A stretch of DNA of 64,000 nucleotides from assembly GCA_015056415.1 (NCBI GenBank), contig SVGJ01000004.1, forward strand, positions 44,785-108,784. The letters run 5' to 3'. Origin of the DNA: Clostridiales bacterium. Its GTDB lineage: Bacteria; Bacillota; Clostridia; Christensenellales; Aristaeellaceae. Within the stretch, counting starts at the first letter, position 1, and every line of letters starts with the position of its first letter. The translations under genes and the position numbers were made by a program. The notes under the pieces were generated by a model that worked only from the letters and a program-made list of their open reading frames with translations, ran no database searches and was not told the origin of the DNA. Of this stretch, positions 17,044 to 25,305 are shown piece by piece.

Positions 17044-17055
17044 GTACATTTCTCC

Positions 17056-18279
17056 TCAACCGCGCCAGATGAACACCGTCTTTCTCCCCGCCGCGTCCAC
17101 CGTCTGCACGGCCAGATTAGGCAGGTTTTCCGGCAGAACGCACATCAGCGGCAGTTCCGGATGCCTGGGGCTGCGGTGGAAGTGCTGCAGGGTCGCCATC
17201 GTCCCATCCTGGATATATCCCGCGGCCCAGCACTCCAGCCGGTCAAAGGCCCGCTCCGTCCTGGGGAAGGAAGGATGCTCGGCCTGGAAATCCGTCAGCA
17301 GGAGCACGCCCTCTTCCGGGGTGTAGCTGGCCTCCAGTCGCGCCACACCCATAGCGGGAGCTTCCACTGCCACGTCCTTCAGTTTCATGCGGCTGCGGCT
17401 GATCAGCACCGCCTCCGGACTCATATCCATACCAATGACCCGGCAGCCCAGCGCCTGCGCCGCTACCAGCGCCGTACCGCTGCCGCAGCACAGGTCGCAC
17501 ACCAGATCCCCTGGCTGCACCACAGGCCGCAGCAGGCGATCCAGCAGCTTCAGGGGCTTCTGGGTGGCATAGCCGCTGCGCTCTGGGTCACGCTGCTGCA
17601 GGTGGCTGATATCCGTCCACACATCGCCGGGATAGACGGGCGTATCGTCGTAATAGCGGTACTCCTTGCCTCCGGAGCGGATACTGCGGTAGGCGCGGCC
17701 GTTCTCATCCACCTGACGACGCATATGGTTGCGGCGCACATTGCTGCGCTCCAGCGGGACCCTGGTCAGGTCAAAGCGGTACTTGCGGGATTTGGCGTAG
17801 ATCAGGATCACGTCATGCTTGCGGCTGAAATGCCGCCGTGCGCGTCCGCCGCTCTCATATGCCCAGATGACCTCGTTCAGGAAGCGATCCTCGCCGAAGA
17901 TCTCATCGCACAGGATGCGGGCATAAGCGGCAGCGCGCCAGTCCAGATGCAGGCACAAAACGCCCGTGGCGCTCAGCAGCCGGTGAGCATTGGTGAGCAG
18001 CCCCCGCAGGAACGCCAGATAAGCCTCCCTGCCTGAAAAGCGATCATCATAGGCAGGATACTCCGGCGCGGGCGAACCGGTCTTCCAGCCCTTCTGGCCA
18101 AAGCGGCGGCGACGGGTGAAGGTTCCCCCGGTCATGAAGGGAGGATCCATGTAAACGCACTGTACCTTGCCTTCAAAGCAGGCCAGCTCCGCAGGAAGCT
18201 CCCCTGCCCCATCGCCGCACAGCAGCAGGCTGCTGCCCGCACCGATGATCTCACGGGTGATGCTGATGGGTTCAAACAT
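17056..18279 (-). CDS. Solitary beta-class DNA (adenine-N6 or cytosine-N4) methyltransferase
   Basis: Site-specific DNA methyltransferase, 407 residues from the ATG that follows GGAGGTGG (MFEPISITRE). Catalytic motif IV is DPPF (in VYMDPPFMTGG) and comes before the SAM motif I (DLCCGSGTALVAAQ), the motif order of the beta class, with the TQKPLKLLDRL motif X region just before motif I. No restriction endonuclease, specificity subunit or helicase lies nearby, so it is a solitary methylase, perhaps regulatory. The target sequence cannot be read. It overlaps the upstream cysteine-cluster gene by eight bases. Confidence 0.85.
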   Translation of the reverse strand: MFEPISITREIIGAGSSLLLCGDGAGELPAELACFEGKVQCVYMDPPFMTGGTFTRRRRFGQKGWKTGSPAPEYPAYDDRFSGREAYLAFLRGLLTNAHRLLSATGVLCLHLDWRAAAYARILCDEIFGEDRFLNEVIWAYESGGRARRHFSRKHDVILIYAKSRKYRFDLTRVPLERSNVRRNHMRRQVDENGRAYRSIRSGGKEYRYYDDTPVYPGDVWTDISHLQQRDPERSGYATQKPLKLLDRLLRPVVQPGDLVCDLCCGSGTALVAAQALGCRVIGMDMSPEAVLISRSRMKLKDVAVEAPAMGVARLEASYTPEEGVLLLTDFQAEHPSFPRTERAFDRLECWAAGYIQDGTMATLQHFHRSPRHPELPLMCVLPENLPNLAVQTVDAAGRKTVFIWRG

Positions 18280-18787
18280 GGCTGCCACCTCCAAACTGGT
18301 CGCGCAGGGCCTTCAGGTCATCCTGCTGGGCGGTGAGCTTCATCAGGAACCGGCGCTGGTTTTCATCCTCCGCCAGAAGCCTGCCGCAGGCCCGCACGGC
18401 CTGCACAAACTCTTGCCGTAGAGCGCTTTTGCCCTGCCTGGCCAGGGGGCATACAGGCCTGGCCCGCAGGTCGGTAGCCACCTTCACGCCATCAGCGCGC
18501 AGCACCGGCAGCAGCGGGAACAGCCTGCAGCTCAGGGGACGATCCTCCCGGCGGCATTCACCGGAACAGGTCAGCAGCTCGCCCGCCGGGGTGGACTTCA
18601 CCGTGTAGCCGGGTAAGCCCTCGTAATAAGCCGCCTCGCCGGGGAAGAGCAGCATACCGGTATTTTCGCCCTCCAGGGGCTGGCAGCAACGTCCGGCGCA
18701 CAGGCGGCCGCAATCCGTGGCAAGCGGCGTCAGGTCGTCAAACATCGCCCGAGCAGTATGCAAAATTTCAGGCAGGTCGTTTTTCAT
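18272..18787 (-). CDS. YkgJ-like cysteine-cluster protein
   Basis: 171-residue protein with the cysteine pattern of the YkgJ/Fe-S or zinc cluster family: CGRLCAGRCC near residue 28, then CSGECRREDRPLSCRLFPLLP in the middle (paired cysteines and the RPxxCRxFP motif) and a late PVCPLA. The start follows GAGGGGG. Function is unknown; relatives bind a metal or Fe-S cluster. It is the first gene of an operon with two methyltransferases and overlaps the DNA methyltransferase start, so the products are likely made together. Confidence 0.75.
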   Translation of the reverse strand: MKNDLPEILHTARAMFDDLTPLATDCGRLCAGRCCQPLEGENTGMLLFPGEAAYYEGLPGYTVKSTPAGELLTCSGECRREDRPLSCRLFPLLPVLRADGVKVATDLRARPVCPLARQGKSALRQEFVQAVRACGRLLAEDENQRRFLMKLTAQQDDLKALRDQFGGGSHV

Positions 18788-18831
18788 GGGATGACCCCCT
18801 CGTGTATTCTCTACATCCATCTTACAACAAA

Positions 18832-18870
18832 AAGCGCCATTCGCAAAGACTTTTCTTGCAAATGGCGCTT
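18832..18870. repeat. 39-bp hairpin repeat, left copy
   Basis: Hairpin with arms AAGCGCCATTCGCAA and TTGCAAATGGCGCTT (one mismatch). Identical over 39 bases to 19084-19122. It lies upstream of the cysteine-cluster gene. Confidence 0.9.
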
Positions 18871-19083
18871 CAGACTGTCAAAAAGGCTCCGGGTGGCGTC
18901 GGAGGGTTCGCAAACCCTTCGACTGTGATCGTATCGCCCGGCTGTGCCGGGCGGGCGGGGCGTTTCCGGCCTTGCCGGAAACTTTCCTTACGCGCAGGAA
19001 CGACCGTGTCCGGCGCCCGCGCCGGACACAGTGACGGAGCGCAAATCTCACAAAAGTGGCTCTGACACTTTTGTGATACGCGA
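18871..19083. repeat. Hairpin island between the two 39-bp repeats
   Basis: No gene. Five strong hairpins follow one another: 18902-18920 (GGGTT/AACCC), 18936-18952 (GCCCGGC/GCCGGGC), 18962-18982 (GTTTCCGGC/GCCGGAAAC), 19006-19029 (GTGTCCGGC/GCCGGACAC) and 19048-19076 (TCACAAAAGT/ACTTTTGTGA). Several loops are only three to six bases. Confidence 0.8.
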
Positions 19084-19122
19084 AAGCGCCATTCGCAAAG
19101 ACTTTTCTTGCAAATGGCGCTT
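19084..19122. repeat. 39-bp hairpin repeat, right copy
   Basis: Exact copy of 18832-18870. It sits four bases after the TIGR01440 stop and probably acts as its terminator. Confidence 0.9.
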
Positions 19123-19126
19123 ATGC

Positions 19127-19684
19127 TTATTCCTCGTATACAGCCCTGCTGCCGCCGATGAAGGGCAGGCGGCTGTAGGCCATGACCAGATTGGCATGAC
19201 CGACCTTGTCCACATCAATGCGCAAGGGCACGGCCACAGGGCGGATGTGCATGCCCACCAGCGTATCGCCGATGTCGATGGCGGCGTCAGCCTGCACATT
19301 CACGGCCAGGGCAGGCTGCTCCAGCAGCTTCCACGCAGCGGAGGGCACGCTGCCGCCCGCTTTGGGCTGGGGAATTGCTTTTACCTGAGTCAGCCGGTTC
19401 TCCTTCAGGACGCGCCGTTCCATCACGACACAGCGGTTCAGGTGCTCGCAGCACTGGAAGGCCGCGTCCAGCTGATGCTTACGGCAGGCGTCCAGCATCG
19501 CCCGGGCAATGACCTCGCCCAATTCCGGCACGCTCCCCTTGCCGATGCGTGCGCCAGCCACCTCGCTGGTAGAGCAGCCCAGCACGATCAGCCCGCCGGG
19601 CGCGATCTGTCCGGCCTCTACCAGAGCCTCCACGGCCTTTTCCAGCACGGTGGAGATCTCCTGCTGCAGCTTGGTTTCAATCAT
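19127..19684 (-). CDS. TIGR01440 (UPF0340, YwlG-like) family protein
   Basis: Conserved hypothetical of the YwlG/UPF0340 family, 185 residues from the ATG after GGGAGGTAG. Recognisable segments are GGLIVLGCSTSEVAGARIG, CCEHLNRCVVMER with the conserved cysteines and histidine, and the C-terminal DIGDTLVGMHIRPVAVP block. The family has no proven role. The ATG shares four bases (ATGA) with the stop of the upstream DUF2974 gene, so they are translationally coupled. Confidence 0.88.
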   Translation of the reverse strand: MIETKLQQEISTVLEKAVEALVEAGQIAPGGLIVLGCSTSEVAGARIGKGSVPELGEVIARAMLDACRKHQLDAAFQCCEHLNRCVVMERRVLKENRLTQVKAIPQPKAGGSVPSAAWKLLEQPALAVNVQADAAIDIGDTLVGMHIRPVAVPLRIDVDKVGHANLVMAYSRLPFIGGSRAVYEE

Positions 19685-20820
19685 GATTCTACCTCCCATT
19701 CATTCTCCGCATCATCTGTGCGGCCCCGGAGCGCCAACGGACGCTGACGCAGCCGTTCCCACAGGTTGGTGGTGCCGATGCGGATAAACTGCGCCACCAA
19801 TCGGATCAGCATTTTCTTTGTCTCGCTGTCCAGCGTGAGCCCGGCAATAACCATGGCCGCCACACTGCGGAATTTCTCGTCCTTGATCTGGCTGAGGGTC
19901 GTGGCTCCTGTTGCCTCCAGGATGGAGAAAACTGCATCCACAAAAGCCTCGCGCTGCATGGGCGTACAATGCTCCAGCCACTCGTGAAGGGTCTCGTCCA
20001 TGAGCTGGCTGGCCGCGTCCACCTGCTGCATTTCTTCAAAGCGAGGCCCCGTCAGCTGCCAAGTGAAGGGATCGTGCTGCAACAGGCTGACGGCCTCGGC
20101 CCGCACCACGGTATACTCCGGGTGATAGCCCAGCAGCAGCCCCACCACCGAGGACTGAGGCAGGTAGGAGCGGATCAGCCCGTGGATACTCGCGTAACCC
20201 GGCGTTTCAAGCACCTTCTGGCTCAGCCCGGGGCCATCGAAGGAATACACGCCACGCAGCAGACGTCTTGCCGGCTCCGAGGCGTGGGCCGCGGCAAACA
20301 CCGCCAGGTTGCCGCCCTTGCTGTGGCCCCCCAGGTAAATACCCCGGGGATGGCGCAGGCTGATGCGTTCCAGATAGGTCAGCGCCTCCTGCTGAGCGGG
20401 TACGGCGTCGTCATAGGCCATAGCGAAATTCTCCCGCCAGCCCACAAGGGTGCTGTCAGTCCCCCGGTAGGCAATGAAGCAATCGCCATCCGGCAGGTCG
20501 ATGGTCATAGCGGCGAACTGCATCTGCCGCAGTGGCTCCAGCAGCTCCACCGCATCGTGCACCATCAGTCCGCCAAAGCGCAGCGTCTGTGCCAGCGCCC
20601 CCTCCAGGTCGCGGCAGCGGTTGAAAAACCGGAAGTCCTTCACGTCCTCCCGGGGGCCGGGCGAAAGCGAACGTAGCGCAACGCCCACATCCCCTGCGGC
20701 CTGCTCGCCGAAGGAGCAGTAGGACAGCGACGCCATCAGCAGGCTGTCCACCTCGTTCCAGGGAACGCAGGCCAGGGGCAGGTCGCCGCGCCAGGTAAGA
20801 TAATCAAGCATGTTGGGCAT
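19681..20820 (-). CDS. DUF2974 (Mbeg1-like) alpha/beta-hydrolase family protein
   Basis: 379-residue protein from the ATG after CGGAGGTG (MPNMLDYLTWRGDLP). The N-terminal LDYLTWRGDL and WNEVDSLLMASLSY are typical of DUF2974. A lipase-like nucleophile elbow GGHSKGGNLA is present, preceded by DCFIAYRGTDST, so a serine-hydrolase activity on a lipid or ester is likely, though the substrate is unknown. It has no signal peptide. First gene of a pair with TIGR01440; a repeat separates it from ftsK upstream. Confidence 0.85.
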   Translation of the reverse strand: MPNMLDYLTWRGDLPLACVPWNEVDSLLMASLSYCSFGEQAAGDVGVALRSLSPGPREDVKDFRFFNRCRDLEGALAQTLRFGGLMVHDAVELLEPLRQMQFAAMTIDLPDGDCFIAYRGTDSTLVGWRENFAMAYDDAVPAQQEALTYLERISLRHPRGIYLGGHSKGGNLAVFAAAHASEPARRLLRGVYSFDGPGLSQKVLETPGYASIHGLIRSYLPQSSVVGLLLGYHPEYTVVRAEAVSLLQHDPFTWQLTGPRFEEMQQVDAASQLMDETLHEWLEHCTPMQREAFVDAVFSILEATGATTLSQIKDEKFRSVAAMVIAGLTLDSETKKMLIRLVAQFIRIGTTNLWERLRQRPLALRGRTDDAENEWEVES

Positions 20821-20989
20821 GGGAACACCTCCGTATGCCACTTTATGCGAGGCCGGTTGCGGCCATCACAATGCCTGTTTGGAGGTTTTCGCGCTGCACG
20901 CAAGGCAGGCCTTTCAGGCCGGGGCAGCCCGGGGACATACTTCCTCTCCCGATCGGAATCAGCGTGAGCCTTCCGCACGGCCAAGCTGC

Positions 20990-21121
20990 TCATCCGCGTC
21001 GCGGCGCGACCGTATTCGCGCCGTGACCCCCGGCAAATGTACATGCCCGGCCCGCCCCGAATGGGTCCAGGGTCGATTGACCCTGGCTGCCCCGAATGGG
21101 TCCAGGGCCATGCGGCCCTGG
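20990..21121 (-). repeat. Composite intergenic repeat, copy after ftsK
   Basis: Starts right at the ftsK stop. In the direction of ftsK transcription it has two CCAGGG.../...CCCTGG hairpins, each followed by ACCCATTCGGGGC, then the GTCACGGCGCG/CGCGCCGCGAC hairpin (20998-21027). The first 90 bases match the copy at 33485-33573 nearly exactly. The stretch 20825-20990 holds no gene and no other pattern that I can identify. Confidence 0.9.
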
Positions 21122-24001
21122 TTAGTCGTCGAGTTCGTTGTTTTCTTTCATGCGTTCGAATTCCTCACGGGTGATGAGGCACATACGGGGCTTGGCGCCG
21201 TCCTTGGCAGAGACGATACCGCGCTTCTCCATTTCGTCCACCAGGCGGCCTGCGCGGGCATAGCCCACCTTCAGGCGTCGCTGCAGGAGGGATGTGGAGA
21301 CCTGACCATCCTGCACAGCCATTTCGATGCACTGCTGCAGAAGAGAGGCGTCGCTGTTGGGATCGTCGGCGGATTCCATGCTGTCCACCATGGGGAATCC
21401 GCCGTTCTCATGCTCCATCTGATCCAGCTGATCAATGATGTTGGGATCGTAATCCGCCTCGCAGTTCTCACGGATGAAATCGGTGACGCGGTTGACCTCG
21501 TTATCAGACATGAAGCAGCCCTGCACGCGGGTGGGCGTGAATGCGCCGGTGGGCAGGTAGAGCATATCGCCCCAGCCCAGCAGCTGCTCGGCACCCACAC
21601 GATCCAGGATGGTGCGGCTGTCGATGAAGCTGGACACCTTGAAGGCGATCCGGCTGGGAATGTTGGCCTTGATCAGGCCGGTGATGACGTCCACCGAGGG
21701 GCGCTGGGTAGCCACCACCAGGTGGATACCGGCGGCACGGGCCAGCTGTGCCAGGCGGCAGATGTGATCTTCCACGTCACGCTTGCAGGTCATCATCAGG
21801 TCAGCCAGCTCATCGATGATGATCACGATGCGGGGCATAAAATCCTCGCCGTCCTCCAGCTTGGCATTATAGCCATCGATGGCACGCACGCCCTTGACCT
21901 GGAATTTCTTGTAGCGGTCCATCATCTCCGCCACGGCCCAGGCCAGTGCGCCGGAGGCCTTGTGGGGATCGGACACCACGGGGATCAGCAGATGGGGAAT
22001 GCCGTTGTAGCACTGCAATTCGACCACCTTGGGGTCCACCAGGATCATGCGGACCTCCTTGGGCGAGCAGCGGTACAGGAGCGAATTGATCATGGTGTTG
22101 ATGCACACCGATTTACCGGAACCCGTAGCGCCGGCGATAAGCAAGTGGGGCATACGCGCCAGGTCGCACACGATGGGGGTACCGGCGATGTCCTTGCCCA
22201 GGGCCACCACCAGAGGCGATTTGGCCTCCTGCATGGTCTGGCTTTCCATGACCTCACGCAGGGTCACGGTAGCCACCTTGCTGTTGGGCACCTCCACACC
22301 GATCAGCGACGTGCCGGGGATGGGCGCCTCGATACGCACAGACTTGACAGCCATGTCCATGGCGATGTTCTTGCCCAGGTCGGTGACCTTGGTGACCTTG
22401 ATGCCCGCTGCCAGCTCCAGCTCGAAACGGGAAATGGCAGGGCCGTGGGTGACGTGACGCACCTTGGCAGGCACCTTGAAGGACTGAAGTGTCTCCTCCA
22501 GTCGCTGGGCGCGGATGGCGTCCTCCTCGGGGCTGATGCCGACCTGAGGCTCTGCCTGCTTGAGCAGATTCATACCGGGATACACATAGGGTGGGGGCAG
22601 CTCCATCTCCACCTGCTCGCCCATGGGGGCGTTCTTGCGGGGCGGGAGCTTCAGCTCGGGCTTCCAGGCATCCTTGGGCGGCTCCTGCTGCAGCTTGGGC
22701 GCGACCACGGCGGCGTCAGCCTCCACAGGGGCATCCTCCCACGGCGGGGTCTCCGCCCAGGAGGGCTTGGGCTGCTGCTTTTGCTTCACCGGGCGGGCAG
22801 CGGGCTGATACTCCTCCTCCGGCTCCTCATCCCGCCAGGTAGCGGTGCGCTGGGGCTGGGTGTCCTCCTGCCACGCGACGGCCCGGCTGGGCTTTTTCGC
22901 AGGCTGGGGAACAGGCTCCTCCTCGAAATACTCCTCCTCATACGTCTGCGCGGGCTCAGGCTCCACGGGATGGCGCGTCCCGAAGATACCGGATCTCCTG
23001 GGCTCCTCGGGTACGTAGGCAGGCTCCTCTTCCTGCTTTTTGCGGCCAAAGATGCGGGATTTATGCTCCTTCTCCTCCGGGGCGGTTTTGTAGGAGGGCT
23101 GCTCGTAGCCGGCGTACTCCTCCTCCGTGGGCTGGAAACCCACCTGCACCGGGGGGGCATTGCGTGTTTGCTGGGGCTGCTGGCGCATCTGGCGCTGCTG
23201 CTGGATGGGCATCTGCTGCACGGGCTGCTGATAAGCGCCCTGGGGCACATAGACCTCCCATCCATCGCCCTGCTGGGCCTGGGGCAGCGCGCGCTGCGCT
23301 GCCATTTCCTGCTGCTGGCGCTGCCAGATCATCTCCTGCTGGCGCTGGTATTCCGCCTCCTGCTCCTGGGCCATGCGACGCTGATCCTGCTTTGCCCGCA
23401 TCTGACCGAAGATCTTGCGGAAATCCAGCCGGATCATAAACAGGAAGGCCACTGCCGCCAGCAGCACCGCGACGATGCCACCGCCAACGGCGCCCAGCAG
23501 CTTCCACAGGGGCCAGGCCAGCAGCATACCGAACAGGCCGGCGCCGGCACTCCGCTGCGCGCCCAGTTCGTAGGCCCGGGCAAGATAGAGGTCATAAGCT
23601 CCGGGCGTAGTGGATCGAGACTGATTATCGGCATAGAAAAAGTCCATCAGAGAACCGGGATTGGTGCGGACGAAAAGCGTTCCCACCGCCAGCACAAGGA
23701 AAAACAGCACGATAAACAGCACATAGGCCCGCAGCGGGGGCTTGCGCTGGGTGGACATGATCACCAGGATGCCGCCCCAGATGGGCAACACCGGCAGCAG
23801 GAAGGCAAACCCGCCCGCAAGGCCATGACAAACCTGCCGCATACCGGCAAACACATCGCCGGACATGTTCACCGCCACGGCCAGGAAGATCATCACGCCC
23901 AGCGCGATCAGCACCAGACCGCCCACCAGATGCAGCGCCATGCTGTCGGCAGAATAGGCCGGTGCCTTGCGGGGTTTGTTGTTTTTGCTCTTCTGCGCCA
24001 T
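21122..24001 (-). CDS. ftsK: DNA translocase FtsK/SpoIIIE
   Basis: Septal DNA pump that clears chromosomes from the closing division septum. The start chosen follows GGAGGATC (MAQKSKNNKP) and gives 959 residues. Four membrane helices occupy about residues 25-165; a long linker rich in Q, P and E (about 200-520) follows; then the RecA-like motor with Walker A GATGSGKSVCINT near residue 620 and the Walker B region IIIIDELADLMM; and the C-terminal winged-helix gamma domain (SLLQRRLKVGYARAGRLVDEME) that reads polar DNA signals. It begins 22 bases after the DUF3298-like gene and is probably transcribed with it. Confidence 0.96.
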   Translation of the reverse strand: MAQKSKNNKPRKAPAYSADSMALHLVGGLVLIALGVMIFLAVAVNMSGDVFAGMRQVCHGLAGGFAFLLPVLPIWGGILVIMSTQRKPPLRAYVLFIVLFFLVLAVGTLFVRTNPGSLMDFFYADNQSRSTTPGAYDLYLARAYELGAQRSAGAGLFGMLLAWPLWKLLGAVGGGIVAVLLAAVAFLFMIRLDFRKIFGQMRAKQDQRRMAQEQEAEYQRQQEMIWQRQQQEMAAQRALPQAQQGDGWEVYVPQGAYQQPVQQMPIQQQRQMRQQPQQTRNAPPVQVGFQPTEEEYAGYEQPSYKTAPEEKEHKSRIFGRKKQEEEPAYVPEEPRRSGIFGTRHPVEPEPAQTYEEEYFEEEPVPQPAKKPSRAVAWQEDTQPQRTATWRDEEPEEEYQPAARPVKQKQQPKPSWAETPPWEDAPVEADAAVVAPKLQQEPPKDAWKPELKLPPRKNAPMGEQVEMELPPPYVYPGMNLLKQAEPQVGISPEEDAIRAQRLEETLQSFKVPAKVRHVTHGPAISRFELELAAGIKVTKVTDLGKNIAMDMAVKSVRIEAPIPGTSLIGVEVPNSKVATVTLREVMESQTMQEAKSPLVVALGKDIAGTPIVCDLARMPHLLIAGATGSGKSVCINTMINSLLYRCSPKEVRMILVDPKVVELQCYNGIPHLLIPVVSDPHKASGALAWAVAEMMDRYKKFQVKGVRAIDGYNAKLEDGEDFMPRIVIIIDELADLMMTCKRDVEDHICRLAQLARAAGIHLVVATQRPSVDVITGLIKANIPSRIAFKVSSFIDSRTILDRVGAEQLLGWGDMLYLPTGAFTPTRVQGCFMSDNEVNRVTDFIRENCEADYDPNIIDQLDQMEHENGGFPMVDSMESADDPNSDASLLQQCIEMAVQDGQVSTSLLQRRLKVGYARAGRLVDEMEKRGIVSAKDGAKPRMCLITREEFERMKENNELDD

Positions 24002-24023
24002 GCTGATCCTCCATATGTTCAAA

Positions 24024-25166
24024 TCAATTGGTGCTGATAAACAGGCTTGCCAGCACCCCTTCGTCATTGGCGTGGAGCCGCAGCTGCACACCATCAAAAT
24101 TGTAGTAATCGCTGTATCCGGGCAGGATGCGGTTGGCCTCCGCCCTGGCTTCGTCCAGCTCAACCGTGGCGTCCGGTTCGCCCAGTATTGCGCGCCACTC
24201 ATCCTGGGTGGTCACATCCGTCATCAGACCGTACAGGTTGATCTGGTCAGCGCGGATGCCCTGGATCACGCTGTGTTCCCAGCTGTCGGTCAGGCTGTCG
24301 GTCAGCAGGTATACATCGAAGAAAGCGCCGTCCTCCAGCTGCATGAGCCGGCCATTCTCGTAAAGGTCGGGATCAATGAGCAGCTTATAGGTATCCACCG
24401 CATCCTGCACCGAGCCGCCCAGCTTCACAGGGATCCCCGGCAGCTCGCCGCGCTCCGCCTGGGTGCGGATAGCCTCGGCACTGGTTTCGTCCAGGGTGAC
24501 CATCTTCTCCGCGCCAATACGGTTCAGAACCGTGCCCTCACCCAGCTTCAAATACTCCAGCAGCTCGCACCACTGGAACGTCACCGACCCTGCCCTGTCG
24601 CTGAGGGTGCAGAGCTGCTCCATGGGATAATACAGCGTCAGCCCCGCAGCCGAAATCCCAAAGGTCTCCGGCAGAGGCGTAAGCTGGCTGTTGCGCAGAT
24701 GTGCGCTCAGCTTCGGCGCAATGCCCCACTCCAATGCGTCCGTCAGCGCCAGGCGGGCGGCCCCGGCGTCAACAAAGATATCCTCAAAGGTAACGTGATT
24801 CCCTGTACGCAGGTCAATGTTGGCCGTGTACCATACCTGGGTCGCACGGTCGTTGTGCACGGGGCCTTCGGCCTTCAGCACCACGCTGAGCACATCGTCC
24901 GTCAGCTGATGGGTGAAGTCCGCCTGCAGGGGCGTCGCGCTGTGCATGGTCATGGGCAGGCGGTTCAGCAGCTCCTGCGCGCCGGTGGCCTGCACCAGGG
25001 CAGCATTGGCCGCATCCTGCAGCGCCGTATCCTCCATGCCCTCCAGCTGGGGATAATACACATAGGCTTCGCCCAGTGCCAGGCCCTTGCGGGCCACGGC
25101 TGTCTCCGCCGAGGCAACGGAGAGGGACATCATCAGCACCAGGAGCCATACAAGAAATCTCTTCAT
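24024..25166 (-). CDS. Exported DUF3298-like protein
   Basis: 380-residue exported protein with a clear signal peptide (MKRFLVWLLVLMMSLSVASA) from the ATG after CGGAGGATA. The middle segment with ANIDLRTGNHVTFEDIF resembles the DUF3298/RsiV-type domain of surface proteins, in which secretion of a sugar- or lysozyme-binding fold is common. The C-terminal half, including ILPGYSDYYNFDGVQLRLH, is not recognised. It opens the ftsK operon behind a good promoter, an unusual partner for ftsK. Function unknown. Confidence 0.6.
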   Translation of the reverse strand: MKRFLVWLLVLMMSLSVASAETAVARKGLALGEAYVYYPQLEGMEDTALQDAANAALVQATGAQELLNRLPMTMHSATPLQADFTHQLTDDVLSVVLKAEGPVHNDRATQVWYTANIDLRTGNHVTFEDIFVDAGAARLALTDALEWGIAPKLSAHLRNSQLTPLPETFGISAAGLTLYYPMEQLCTLSDRAGSVTFQWCELLEYLKLGEGTVLNRIGAEKMVTLDETSAEAIRTQAERGELPGIPVKLGGSVQDAVDTYKLLIDPDLYENGRLMQLEDGAFFDVYLLTDSLTDSWEHSVIQGIRADQINLYGLMTDVTTQDEWRAILGEPDATVELDEARAEANRILPGYSDYYNFDGVQLRLHANDEGVLASLFISTN

Positions 25167-25188
25167 GCAAATATCCTCCGGATAGATT

Positions 25189-25217
25189 ATTGTACAACAA
25201 ATAACGATTCTTCGCAA
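25189..25217 (-). promoter_or_regulatory. Promoter of the DUF3298-like/ftsK operon
   Basis: Minus strand: TTGCGA (25212-25217), 17-bp spacer, TACAAT (25189-25194). Confidence 0.75.
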
Positions 25218-25243
25218 GTTTTCCTTCCCCAAAGGCGGATTCC

Positions 25244-25272
25244 TTGCAATCAAACGTTTTTTCTATTATAAT
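25244..25272 (+). promoter_or_regulatory. Promoter of the M16 peptidase gene
   Basis: TTGCAA (25244-25249), 17-bp spacer, TATAAT (25267-25272), divergent from the ftsK operon promoter 27 bases away. Confidence 0.8.
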
Positions 25273-25305
25273 GGGTAAAAGCGTTTCGATCGAGGAGGAT
25301 GCCCT

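Noticed and set aside
17056..18279. Restriction-modification system
   Set aside because: Only the methylase is present; no endonuclease, specificity or translocase gene within several kilobases.
18832..19122. CRISPR array
   Set aside because: Only two copies of the 39-bp repeat, 252 bases apart, with different hairpins between; no spacers of constant length and no cas genes.
20810..24037. Long plus-strand frame opposite ftsK
   Set aside because: Shadow of ftsK running on through repeat DNA.
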